From IMG/VR virus record IMGVR_UViG_3300020442_003949, positions 27,013 through 91,012 of that record: a DNA stretch of 64,000 bases, one strand, 5' to 3'. The notes under the pieces were generated by a model. It ran no database searches and was not told the DNA's origin. It was given only the letters and a program-made list of their open reading frames with translations. Numbering within the stretch: position 1 is the stretch's first letter; every line of letters begins with the position of its first letter. The stretch comes from a virus. The translations under genes and the position numbers were made by a program. Positions 55,192 to 62,869 of this stretch are shown piece after piece.

Positions 55192-55642
55192 AATGTATAA
55201 TAATTCATTTACAAGGGTTCCAGACAGTGGTGCTTTCACTGGTGGTAAGAACAATTACCGACGAGAAACACTCACAGAAGGACAGGTTAGAGCCCATAAA
55301 GGAGATATTATACCTCCTGACCATTGGAAATACTTTAATGCAGAGTGTAAAAACTATGCAGGATTTCCCTTCCATCAATTACTCACTAAAGGCCCCATAC
55401 CACAACTTGAAAACTGGCTACAACAAACACTTGAGGCAGCAGACCAAGGCGATGTAAACATCCTCTTTATGAAATTTGACCGCATAGGCAAATATATCGC
55501 ATACCAATTACCACAAAACTTCAAAACCAACAGGCACTTAGACTACACAGACAAGGCTAACAACACTTGGAGACTTACAGGTTACAATGACTTTTTTGAA
55601 TTAAACAAAGAAGCATTCGAAACTTGTTGTACAGGCGCTTAA
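55127..55642 (+). CDS. PD-(D/E)XK nuclease, Holliday-junction-resolvase-like
   Basis: 171 residues. 'KGKGFEREIAKHL' places E13 on the first helix. 'HKGDIIPP' gives D60, and 'YFNAECKNYAGF' gives E73-x-K75, completing the E-D-ExK active site of the restriction-endonuclease/archaeal-resolvase fold. The run S/K-rich before the helix may contact DNA. Its place behind gp46/gp47 suggests a recombination or branch-resolution job. The 65-base overlap with the previous gene is large, but the start has a GAGAAG ribosome site and the N-terminal helix is needed for the fold. Confidence 0.72.
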   Translation: MPSKSKSKGKGFEREIAKHLSEMYNNSFTRVPDSGAFTGGKNNYRRETLTEGQVRAHKGDIIPPDHWKYFNAECKNYAGFPFHQLLTKGPIPQLENWLQQTLEAADQGDVNILFMKFDRIGKYIAYQLPQNFKTNRHLDYTDKANNTWRLTGYNDFFELNKEAFETCCTGA

Positions 55643-55652
55643 GGCTATATAC

Positions 55653-55856
55653 GAGACATTGTTTGATTAGGGTTGCCTAATCCATCTTGAGGTGTTGTTT
55701 ATACACAACACCGGATACTGGTGTGTCTCACTCACGATAACCCCTAAAAACCTCTAGCACTAGGAACGAAGCAGAGGATAGTGTAAGTTTAACTTACATG
55801 ATGTCGGTGTAGGTAAGGGAAAGGCAGGAGCCCTTGGGGTCGTACAAAACACCTAC
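55653..55856 (+). ncRNA. Candidate structured RNA with two multibranch domains
   Basis: No gene covers this stretch. Domain 1 is closed by GAGACA (55653-55658) with TGTCTC (55724-55729). It encloses GATTAGG/CCTAATC (55665-55671/55676-55682) and GGTGTTGT/ACAACACC (55691-55698/55705-55712). Domain 2 is closed by ACGA+CCCC (55734-55737, 55741-55744) with GGGG+TCGT (55836-55843). It encloses CCTCT/AGAGG, TGTAAG/CTTACA (55782-55787/55793-55798) and AAGGG/CCCTT (55815-55819/55831-55835). GTAGGT (55809-55814) can pair outside the domain with ACCTAC (55851-55856), a possible pseudoknot. The stretch is also less A+T-rich than its surroundings. I cannot match it to a known RNA family. Confidence 0.6.
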
Positions 55857-55881
55857 TTCATAGTCACGGCAAATGCAACTC

Positions 55882-55962
55882 ACATGAAACATTTTTTAAA
55901 AGACTTGGAACCTTTTACAGGTTCCGTCTGACCAAAACAATCTACATGAACCATTTATTAAT
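55882..55962 (+). repeat. Imperfect direct repeat flanking a hairpin
   Basis: Two 19-base segments, 55882-55900 and 55944-55962, both starting ACATGAA and continuing with CATTT, match at 16 of 19 positions. They flank the long hairpin at 55901-55929. Purpose unknown; they could be a protein-binding pair. Confidence 0.4.
55901..55929 (+). other. Long hairpin downstream of the structured RNA
   Basis: AGAC-TT-GGAACCT pairs with AGGTTCC-GTCT around a five-base loop: 11 pairs with a two-base bulge. No T-run follows, so it is not a standard rho-independent terminator. It could end or cap the upstream RNA or protect a 3' end after processing. Confidence 0.55.
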
Positions 55963-56012
55963 TCTAAATTATTAATGCTAGGAGAAATGTGTTAGAGCGT
56001 AAGCGAAAACAC

Positions 56013-56031
56013 TAATGAGCGTAGCTCATTA
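56013..56031 (+). other. Perfect short hairpin before the 56060 gene
   Basis: TAATGAGC-GTA-GCTCATTA forms 8 pairs with a three-base loop. Just upstream, GTGTT (55989-55993) pairs with AACAC (56008-56012) around a related GAGCGTAAGCG segment. The two stems would stack immediately upstream of the 56060 gene's GTGAG ribosome site. Confidence 0.5.
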
Positions 56032-56059
56032 ATACTAAATATATAAAAGTGAGTTAAAC

Positions 56060-56956
56060 ATGCATGTATATGAGATAATAGAAGCGAATGTAGACGGTAA
56101 TACTATTAATTTGCCTAAAGGATCACAGATAGTACAAAAACCTACTTCTGAATTACCTAAAGGATCACAGATAGTACAAAAAACTGATAAACAATCTTTT
56201 AATAAAACCACACCTACTCCTATTCCTTCTGACACACCTAAACCATCTGATAATCCTGCAAATACTCCTGGTCCATTTAAGAAAGCTTTTAAAGCAACAT
56301 GGGGAGTAATGAAGAGGATCTTTACGTTTAAGTTCCAATTAATACTTAATAGTATTCTAGAAGCTGACAATTTACATAAAATTTCGAAAGAATATGCTAT
56401 GATTATGGAATTAAACAATTGTTCAGGAAAAGTTGTACCAAATCATACCGCAGAATGGCAAGGTAAAGAATATTCTAGTTTGGAACTGGTCAAGCGATTA
56501 AATCATCGTGTATACAAAATGAAAAAAGACGTAGCCCAAGGACTTGGTAGGATATTACTTGCTTCAGTTGGTGCTGATCTAATAACTCAATACAAAGACG
56601 ATCTATCTAAGGTACCGCACATAGGTAAAATTTTTAAAAGGATCCCTTTTAAAGCAACAGCAGGCGGGCAAGCTGCCAGACAAATAATGGATGAGATTGT
56701 AGAAGCTACTAACAGCGAACATATGTTTTATGCGATTGGAGATTATATGGTAGGCGATTATCTTGGTCACCTTACCTTAGAGCTATACAGTCAATGTGAT
56801 AAAACAAAAAATGAAGCTCTTACTTTCAGTGGCGTAAAATTAGATATCGGCAGTATAGGTCCAAAATCTTTAAAGCAGGACACAAGAAAACTAAAAAAGA
56901 TATACGACGAAATACTAGCTAACAGCCCAATGATAGCGGATTTGATGTCTAAATAA
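56060..56956 (+). CDS. Unknown protein, 298 residues
   Basis: The start 'MHVYEIIEANVDG' is a form seen at the head of many marine-phage proteins of unknown role. A Pro/Thr/Ser-rich linker follows (about 45-72). Within it the 9-residue segment PKGSQIVQK occurs twice, from a 27-base perfect direct repeat. The rest is a helical, basic domain ('GPFKKAFKATWGVMKRIFTF', 'RLNHRVYKMKKDVAQGLGRI'). It is preceded by GTGAG and the hairpins of the gene-free region. Its end overlaps the converging gp51-like frame by 8 bases. No function can be assigned. Confidence 0.62.
   Translation: MHVYEIIEANVDGNTINLPKGSQIVQKPTSELPKGSQIVQKTDKQSFNKTTPTPIPSDTPKPSDNPANTPGPFKKAFKATWGVMKRIFTFKFQLILNSILEADNLHKISKEYAMIMELNNCSGKVVPNHTAEWQGKEYSSLELVKRLNHRVYKMKKDVAQGLGRILLASVGADLITQYKDDLSKVPHIGKIFKRIPFKATAGGQAARQIMDEIVEATNSEHMFYAIGDYMVGDYLGHLTLELYSQCDKTKNEALTFSGVKLDIGSIGPKSLKQDTRKLKKIYDEILANSPMIADLMSK
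56114..56182 (+). repeat. Two identical 27-base direct repeats
   Basis: Copies at 56114-56140 and 56156-56182 are identical, with a period of 42 bases, in frame within the 56060 gene. The identity points to a recent duplication that lengthened the linker. Confidence 0.9.
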
Positions 56957-57182
56957 AAGGCAAATGGGTATTTTTTGTTGTTTCTAGATTATCTTCAATT
57001 ATTGCTGCAATTATTTGTTTATCATCAGCAGATATTTTAAACATTACATCATCATAGGATAAAGATCCACGCATATACCATGCAAGTCTATATACTGTGT
57101 GTTTAATTTGTTTAGATTCTTGTTCGTAGGTTTTTGACAGGGTTATAAGGTCAGATTCCGAGTAGTTAATGATTTCTTGCCG
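56949..57182 (-). CDS. gp51: gp51-like baseplate assembly frame, probably made by -1 frameshift from gp26
   Basis: A 77-codon open frame in the -1 phase relative to gp26, running past the gp26 stop to TAG at 56949-56951. It has no in-frame ATG, GTG or TTG before its conserved helices; an in-frame stop lies only a few codons upstream of the slip site. The encoded 'YEQESKQIKHTVYRLAWYMRGSLSYDDVMF', read here in parts, and 'AAIIEDNLETTKNTHLP' resemble gp51-type small proteins that follow gp26 in marine T4-like phages. Both facts fit synthesis as a gp26 fusion (about 354 residues) through the slippery site at 57182-57188. Its end overlaps the convergent 56060 gene by 8 bases. Confidence 0.65.
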   Translation of the reverse strand, partial: RQEIINYSESDLITLSKTYEQESKQIKHTVYRLAWYMRGSLSYDDVMFKISADDKQIIAAIIEDNLETTKNTHLPFI

Positions 57183-58012
57183 AAAAAACTTGAATAATCC
57201 ACTGATATTTTAGATTTAAATTCATGTTCGCAGTTTTCATTACTACATTTTGCAGAAAAATCAGGCAGAGACCATGTATCATTCATTTCTTTTACAGTGT
57301 CTTGGATCATATTGAAAATTTCTGCGTCATTATTAATTACAAATTGTTTTATAGCATTAAAATCAAATTCAACATCCGTGCCGTTAGAAATATTATGCAC
57401 GTGATTTATTGCAACACTTGCTGTTAATTGGGTTAAGTCATTGAATACTTCTTGCCGAAGCTTGTCTTTACGGTCGGTATCCTCGTCTGGTATGGCTTTT
57501 TCTATATGAGCTAATCGTTTCTGCAGTGAAAAATTTTCTTTACTTAACGAAGTTTGTTCAGAATAATTTAAAGGACGTAGTTCAAAACGCAGATCAGTTA
57601 TATTGAAGCTTTTCTTAATTTCATTACTAGACAACACTTCTAGTAACCCTGGTAGATTCAAATCATGTTCTGTCGATTCATTACATTTTGGACAGCTTGT
57701 TGTTACAGGCATTGTGTCACCGTAGGTTGCCATGCGTATTGCAATTAATATGTAATCCACGTCATAACTTACAAGTTTCCATGGATCCAATATGTTAGGC
57801 ACACAGCTTTTTATTATCTGTGCAGTAGCTTCACCAGAAAATAATGCATCCGGAGTTTTGATAATTAATTCGTCCATTGTATTCATACCAAAGACTGGCA
57901 ATCCGTCACTCTTTCCGTCTTTAATTATACTTTCATCATAAAAAATACCTGTAGAAGGAAGATCTATGAATATTTTTGCTTGTCTTTGGTATTGTTGTAA
58001 AAAACTTGTCAT
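57143..58012 (-). CDS. gp26: Baseplate hub subunit gp26-like
   Basis: 289 residues of the T4 gp26 baseplate family. An N-terminal 'IDLPSTGIFYDE' and 'GMNTMDELIIKTPDALFSGE' are typical. C107-x2-C110 ('CPKC') and C256-x4-C261 ('CSNENC') form a likely zinc-ribbon, as in marine relatives. The frame reaches 'DYSSFFGKK', whose codons contain T TTT TTC, then ends 10 codons later. Such short tails after a slip site are usual for frameshift products. It is the only leftward gene of this block and diverges from the tape-measure candidate. Confidence 0.82.
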   Translation of the reverse strand: MTSFLQQYQRQAKIFIDLPSTGIFYDESIIKDGKSDGLPVFGMNTMDELIIKTPDALFSGEATAQIIKSCVPNILDPWKLVSYDVDYILIAIRMATYGDTMPVTTSCPKCNESTEHDLNLPGLLEVLSSNEIKKSFNITDLRFELRPLNYSEQTSLSKENFSLQKRLAHIEKAIPDEDTDRKDKLRQEVFNDLTQLTASVAINHVHNISNGTDVEFDFNAIKQFVINNDAEIFNMIQDTVKEMNDTWSLPDFSAKCSNENCEHEFKSKISVDYSSFFGKKSLTTRNLTL

Positions 58013-58022
58013 TGTTTTCCCA

Positions 58023-58030
58023 TATAAATA
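58023..58030 (+). promoter_or_regulatory. T4-type late promoter box TATAAATA
   Basis: An exact TATAAATA on the plus strand, 38 bases before ATG 58069 and clear of coding sequence. With AAGGA at 58056-58060 it would start late transcription of the tape-measure candidate and portal operon. Confidence 0.65.
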
Positions 58031-58068
58031 TAATATACTTATATTCTGATTTTGTAAGGAAATTATTT

Positions 58069-60813
58069 ATGGCTTTTACGCAAGATGAATTAGATCAACT
58101 GAAAAATACTTTAGCCCAAGGCATAGAAACTGGATTTAAAAAATATCAACCAACCAACAATCAACCAGGGACTAGATCAGGTCCTCCAGGAGGCTCTTTA
58201 GAATCTGCCTTAGGTGCAGGATCCGACGGATTAAAAGGTGCCTTTGGTGATATGATCGGTGTACTTAATAATGGTAAGGGCAATCTAGCTGATTTTGGCA
58301 GCATGGTAAGCAAAGTAGGAGACGGATTAGGCAGTGCATTTACAAATATACCAATGATCGGTGGTGCATTAGGCGATGCGCTGAAAGGTTTAAGTGGCGC
58401 TGTTGCATTTAGTAGTGCCCTAATCCAGGACAATGCTGATATGTTCCGATATCTCAGTAAAGTAGGAGGAGGATTCAACGGCGATCTAGGTAAACTTAGA
58501 ATACAGGCAGCAGAAGCAGGATTAGGTTTACAAGACTATGCTGAATTGATCTCAGAAAATGGACAAATAATGTCTATGTTTGCAGGAGGAGTAGACGGCG
58601 GTGCAGAAGCAATATCAGAATTAGGTAGAGGATTATTTGAAACTGGAATGATTGACCAGTTTATGAATATGGGAATGACTGTTAAAGAAAGCAATGAATT
58701 TTTAATAAGGAATTTAGCTTTAACAAGACGAAGCTCTTTGTTTCAAAATAAAAGTACCCAAGAACAAATATCTGCAGCTAATGAGTTAGCTATAAAAATG
58801 ATGACAATGAGTAAACTCACTGGCAAAAACATCCAAGAAATGCAAAATGAAATGATGGAGAGAAATAGATCCGGAAAATCAATCGCTGCTCTAAGATTAC
58901 TAGAGATGGATGGTATTTTGAATGCGGAAGATGCGCGAGCTGCAATGCAAACTGGTTTAGAAGGTGCACCGAAGGTGATGAAAGACCTTATGGATGATTT
59001 AATTGCTACAGGTGTGCCTATGAGCGAAGCTACTAAGAATTTTGCTGCAATCAACGGAGAAGCATATAATCTAGCTATGCAAGCAAGAGAAGCATTGCAA
59101 AGAGGTGACACAGCAGAAGCAGAACGCTTGACTAAAGAAGCTACTGCAGCTACTTTAGAATTTGCAAAAAGTAGGCAAGGACTTACCTTAGCAACCTTAT
59201 CTGATGTAAGTGATGTTGCCCAAACACAAGCAGATGCGCTGGCAGAAATTAATCCATTAATTACGCAGATAGAGCAGCATGTTGGAAGGACGGGAGATGT
59301 AATAGAAGGATTCAATCTTGTTGTAGAAGAAATGACTCAAAAAGTTAGAGATACCGCTGCAGGTACTATGCCAGGTACCGAAGTATTTGGAGCAGTGCGA
59401 GAAACTGAACAAGTTATGAGTCAACTAGCTGCACAAGTTAATCGCCTAATAGGTGAAGGATTGAGCAGTGAAGAAATGATGAGTGCAATGCAATCATATA
59501 CCCAAACTCTTGAAAATGTATCCTTTGAGGAATTAGAAGATAAGATCCAAGGAATGATTACTACCGCTTCGTCTTTGGTCGATAGAGATCCTATAGATAC
59601 GCAAACTGCGGAGCTAGAAAAATTAATTAATAGGAAAGATGAAAATATCGCATTCCAGCTGCAAGCAGGAAAGGAACCAGTAACTGCTGAGGAAATCTAT
59701 ACTTTGATGCAGCGAATGAAAGATCCAAATTCTTCAGTAGATGATCAACAGGCTGCTTTTTCTAGACTGCAAGAATTAAATGTGCTAGACAAAGATAAAA
59801 ATGTTACAGAAGCGTACATGAGTGAAAAAGCAAGATTCCAAAAGAAAGATTTTGAAGAAGTAGAAGCAAGCGATAAACGGATAGAATACAAAACTATGCT
59901 AGACGATTTAAGCGAATCAATAGGCGGATTTGTAAATGAAACATTAGATTCTTGGTCAGAGAAATTTAATAAGTTTATAAATGAAGATCTTGGTTTACAG
60001 GCATTCTTAGATAAATTTGAAAGTTTTTCAGAGAAATTTATGAAGTTTGTAAATGAAGATCTTGGTTTACAGGCATTCTTAGATAAATTCCAAAGTTTTT
60101 CAACTTCATTAGGAGAAATAAAAGATTCATTTTCTATTACAATTGATGAATATACAGGTAAGCTAAGAGATAGTATTGACGGAGTTGTTGAATGGTATGA
60201 CGAAATGACAATTGCAATCGATGACTTTATAGCAAGTATAAAAAAATCATACAATAGTATAACTGAATGGACGAAAGACATGCAAACTACTATCCAAGAA
60301 TTTTTTGAGACTCCATTTAACGAATTATGGAATGAATGGTTTGGTAGCACAACAGATAATAATGAAAAAGCCACTGTAGGAATGTTTACACCTCAGAGTT
60401 CTACTGATTTACCTATTCAGATTGAAGATCCTGTAATGCCTAATCAAACAATCAGTAAATCTTTAGCAAAACTAGAAGATATAAAAACAAATGTTCCAAA
60501 TCGATCAGATGTAGCAACAGCAAAAGAATATGAAAAACTTGCAGCAAAAATTCAACCAGAACAAAAAACTATCACTGATCGACAATATCAAGAGCTTATA
60601 GATGCAACAAATAAAAATACAGAAATTTTAAATACCTTAGCTCTAGCTTATACTGAATCACAACCTAATAGAATGCAAGAAAATCCAGATTTAACTAAAT
60701 TACTTACAGATCTTAACACAACAGCGAAACAACAATTAGAGATAAATACACAAAGCATGAATCTAACAAAGAAAAGTCTAAGTCTTAACAATGATCAATT
60801 AATGTATGCCTAG
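58069..60813 (+). CDS. Tape-measure or tail structural protein candidate, 914 residues
   Basis: The open frame extends to 57976, but ATG 58069 follows AAGGA by eight bases and lies downstream of an exact late promoter, and the earlier codons overlap gp26. The protein is helical, with a Gly-rich hydrophobic region ('GGALGDALKGLSGAVAFSSA', about 95-140), Ala-rich heptads and a duplicated 24-residue unit near 630-677. Length and composition suit a tape-measure or a tail-interior protein, expected near gp26. Homology to T4 gp29 is not visible, so this remains inference from form and place. Confidence 0.55.
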   Translation: MAFTQDELDQLKNTLAQGIETGFKKYQPTNNQPGTRSGPPGGSLESALGAGSDGLKGAFGDMIGVLNNGKGNLADFGSMVSKVGDGLGSAFTNIPMIGGALGDALKGLSGAVAFSSALIQDNADMFRYLSKVGGGFNGDLGKLRIQAAEAGLGLQDYAELISENGQIMSMFAGGVDGGAEAISELGRGLFETGMIDQFMNMGMTVKESNEFLIRNLALTRRSSLFQNKSTQEQISAANELAIKMMTMSKLTGKNIQEMQNEMMERNRSGKSIAALRLLEMDGILNAEDARAAMQTGLEGAPKVMKDLMDDLIATGVPMSEATKNFAAINGEAYNLAMQAREALQRGDTAEAERLTKEATAATLEFAKSRQGLTLATLSDVSDVAQTQADALAEINPLITQIEQHVGRTGDVIEGFNLVVEEMTQKVRDTAAGTMPGTEVFGAVRETEQVMSQLAAQVNRLIGEGLSSEEMMSAMQSYTQTLENVSFEELEDKIQGMITTASSLVDRDPIDTQTAELEKLINRKDENIAFQLQAGKEPVTAEEIYTLMQRMKDPNSSVDDQQAAFSRLQELNVLDKDKNVTEAYMSEKARFQKKDFEEVEASDKRIEYKTMLDDLSESIGGFVNETLDSWSEKFNKFINEDLGLQAFLDKFESFSEKFMKFVNEDLGLQAFLDKFQSFSTSLGEIKDSFSITIDEYTGKLRDSIDGVVEWYDEMTIAIDDFIASIKKSYNSITEWTKDMQTTIQEFFETPFNELWNEWFGSTTDNNEKATVGMFTPQSSTDLPIQIEDPVMPNQTISKSLAKLEDIKTNVPNRSDVATAKEYEKLAAKIQPEQKTITDRQYQELIDATNKNTEILNTLALAYTESQPNRMQENPDLTKLLTDLNTTAKQQLEINTQSMNLTKKSLSLNNDQLMYA
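59957..60100 (+). repeat. Tandem 72-base duplication in the tape-measure candidate
   Basis: Two adjacent in-frame copies, 59957-60028 and 60029-60100, differ at only a few bases and encode the unit around 'NEDLGLQAFLDKF'. In a tape measure, gain or loss of such units would change tail length. Confidence 0.9.
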
Positions 60814-60825
60814 GTAGAGAAATAA

Positions 60826-62598
60826 ATGAGCTGGAAAAAATTTTTTACATCAGTAGATCCTACTGGTTCTCAAAATTCAGGTTTTGGACCTATAAGTGGT
60901 CGTGAATTTTCAAGTAAAGCGGGACCTGCAAAAACAAATTATAATTCTTTCTTACCAGACGTTTATACAGGCGCTCCTAATCGTGTAGAAAGATATGGAC
61001 AATACAATACCATGGACATGGACTCGGAAGTAAATGCTGCACTAGATATCTTAGCTGAATTTTGCACTCAAAAAAATAAAAAAAATGATACACATTTTGA
61101 ATTCAAATTTTACAAAAATGCAACAAATACAGAAGTTCAAATTCTAAGTGAATACTTAAAACAATGGTATAAGTTACAACAATTTGAAACAAGAATGTTC
61201 CGCATTTTACGTAATACATTTAAATATGGTGATGCATTTTTCTTAAGAGATCCTGAAACAAAAAAATTATTTCATGTTGATCCAGGAAAAATAAATCGTA
61301 TTATAGTAAATGAAAGTGAAGGTAAAGAACCAGAACAATATATTGTACAGGATGTTGCTTTTAATTTTAAAAATTTAATTGCTACGCAACCGCTACAAAC
61401 AAACGGTAGTGTAACTGGCGGAGGTACTGGATACTTAACAGGTGGTGTAAGAGGAATGACTGGGCCTACAAATCCAGGTCAAGTTGGATCTAGATTTCAA
61501 TTAGAACAAGAAGAAGTAGCAGTAGATGCTGATCATATGTTACATATCAGTTTAAGTGAAGGCTTAGATGAAAATTTTCCTTTTGGCAATAGTTTATTAG
61601 AAAGTATATTTAAAGTATACAAGCAAAAAGAATTATTAGAAGATGCTATAATAATTTATAGAGTTCAAAGAGCACCGGAAAGAAGAGTTTTTTACGTTGA
61701 TGTGGGTAACATGCCTAGTCATCTTGCTATGCAATTTGTTGAGCGTGTAAAAACGGAAATCCATCAAAGGAGAATCCCATCCAAAACAGGCGGCGGAACA
61801 AATGTCATAGACAGTAGCTACAACCCCCTGTCAATCAATGAAGATTATTTTTTCCCGCAAACAGCAGAAGGTAGAGGCAGTAAAGTAGAAACATTACCTG
61901 GAGGCACAAATCTAGGCGAAATAGATGATTTACGATATTTTACAAATAAATTAGTTAGGGGATTAAGGATACCCAGCAGCTATCTACCTACAGGTGCAGA
62001 TGACAGTAATGCCCAATATAATGACGGTAGGGTAGGTACAGCTTATATTCAAGAATTAAGGTTTAATACATATTGTGAAAGATTGCAAAATTTGTTAATT
62101 GACGAATTTGATCAAGAATTTAAAAGATACTTACTAGAAAAAGGTGTGAATATCGATACATCTATGTTTGATATTAAATTTTGTCCTCCACAAAATTTTG
62201 CTGCATACAGGCAATCAGAATTAGATACTGCACGAATTGGAAGTTTTGGTCAAATACAAGCAATTCCTTTTATTGCCAATCGCTTTGCATTGAAACGTTA
62301 CTTAGGTCTTAGTGAAGAAGAGATTGCCGAAAATGAACAACTTTGGCGAGAAGAAAATGATGAAGAATTAAATGCAACAGATACAGATGCTGCAGCAGAA
62401 ATGCGAGGAGTAGGTATTAGTGGAGCAGGAATTAGTTCAGATATTTCAGGCGCAGAAGATATTGCAGATATTGAAAATATGGAGGACGGAGGAGAAGGTG
62501 AAGCTCCGACAAGTGCTACAGATCCACAACCGGCTGCTGATGCAACAGCTGGAGCAGATGCTGGAGGAGTACCAGGACCAGGTGGTGCAACGGTTTAG
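60826..62598 (+). CDS. gp20: Portal vertex protein gp20
   Basis: 590 residues matching T4-type gp20. Segments include 'YGQYNTMDMDSEVNAALDIL', 'LRNTFKYGDAFFLRDPETKK', and the strongly conserved 'IYRVQRAPERRVFYVDVGNM', 'NPLSINEDYFFPQTAEGRGS' and 'LVRGLRIPSSYLPTG'. It forms the dodecameric ring through which DNA is packaged and the site where the head shell and core start. The C-terminus is an acidic, then Ala/Gly/Pro-rich tail. It follows the tape-measure candidate after 12 bases. Confidence 0.93.
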   Translation: MSWKKFFTSVDPTGSQNSGFGPISGREFSSKAGPAKTNYNSFLPDVYTGAPNRVERYGQYNTMDMDSEVNAALDILAEFCTQKNKKNDTHFEFKFYKNATNTEVQILSEYLKQWYKLQQFETRMFRILRNTFKYGDAFFLRDPETKKLFHVDPGKINRIIVNESEGKEPEQYIVQDVAFNFKNLIATQPLQTNGSVTGGGTGYLTGGVRGMTGPTNPGQVGSRFQLEQEEVAVDADHMLHISLSEGLDENFPFGNSLLESIFKVYKQKELLEDAIIIYRVQRAPERRVFYVDVGNMPSHLAMQFVERVKTEIHQRRIPSKTGGGTNVIDSSYNPLSINEDYFFPQTAEGRGSKVETLPGGTNLGEIDDLRYFTNKLVRGLRIPSSYLPTGADDSNAQYNDGRVGTAYIQELRFNTYCERLQNLLIDEFDQEFKRYLLEKGVNIDTSMFDIKFCPPQNFAAYRQSELDTARIGSFGQIQAIPFIANRFALKRYLGLSEEEIAENEQLWREENDEELNATDTDAAAEMRGVGISGAGISSDISGAEDIADIENMEDGGEGEAPTSATDPQPAADATAGADAGGVPGPGGATV

Positions 62599-62610
62599 GA
62601 TAAATACAAT

Positions 62611-62865
62611 ATGATACTTAGAGAAATTTTTTACTACAACAAAGAAACTATGGAAATGAATGACGAGGATCGCTATCAACCTCAATATGATGATTCTATA
62701 GTTGATTTAGATGATACTAGGAAAATTAGACTTACATTAAAACAAATAAATCGTGCAAGAAAATCTAGCGAAATGCACGAAAAAGAAAAAGCAAACGAGT
62801 TGGAATTTGTAAGACAGATGTACGGTATGGCTGCACAAGCGGCTGCAGCAGAAGCGCCTATTTAA
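62611..62865 (+). CDS. Small conserved protein in the gp67 position
   Basis: 84 residues: 'MILREIFYYNKETMEMNDED', an acidic middle with 'DLDDTRKIRLTLKQINRARK', a charged helix and 'FVRQMYGMAAQAAAAEAPI'. Similar small proteins follow gp20 in marine T4-like phages, where T4 has the prohead core protein gp67. Sequence similarity to T4 gp67 itself is not visible. AGGA precedes the ATG. It is probably a head-core component. Confidence 0.65.
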   Translation: MILREIFYYNKETMEMNDEDRYQPQYDDSIVDLDDTRKIRLTLKQINRARKSSEMHEKEKANELEFVRQMYGMAAQAAAAEAPI

Positions 62866-62869
62866 TATT

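Noticed and set aside
55884-55975. Two tiny frames (15 and 9 codons) starting MKHFL and MNHLL in the structured region
   Set aside because: They come from the two copies of a direct repeat, lack ribosome sites and fall in or beside a hairpin. Leader peptides cannot be excluded but are not supported.
55643-56059. Group I intron, hammerhead ribozyme, tmRNA or tRNA in the structured region
   Set aside because: I found no homing endonuclease or interrupted gene, no CTGATGA/GAAAC hammerhead core, no tRNA T-loop sequence and no tmRNA tag frame.
57976-58068. Upstream extension of the tape-measure candidate
   Set aside because: These codons overlap the gp26 start and the late promoter region. ATG 58069 has AAGGA at the right distance and begins a phage-like N-terminus.
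58743-60374. Long leftward open frames (190 and 209 codons) opposite the tape-measure candidate
   Set aside because: They have Ser/Leu/Ile-rich shadow composition and no ribosome sites or motifs, and they mirror the helical codons of the sense gene.
62599-62606. GATAAATA before the 84-residue gene as a late promoter
   Set aside because: It lies only four bases before the ATG, too close to yield a leadered transcript for this gene.
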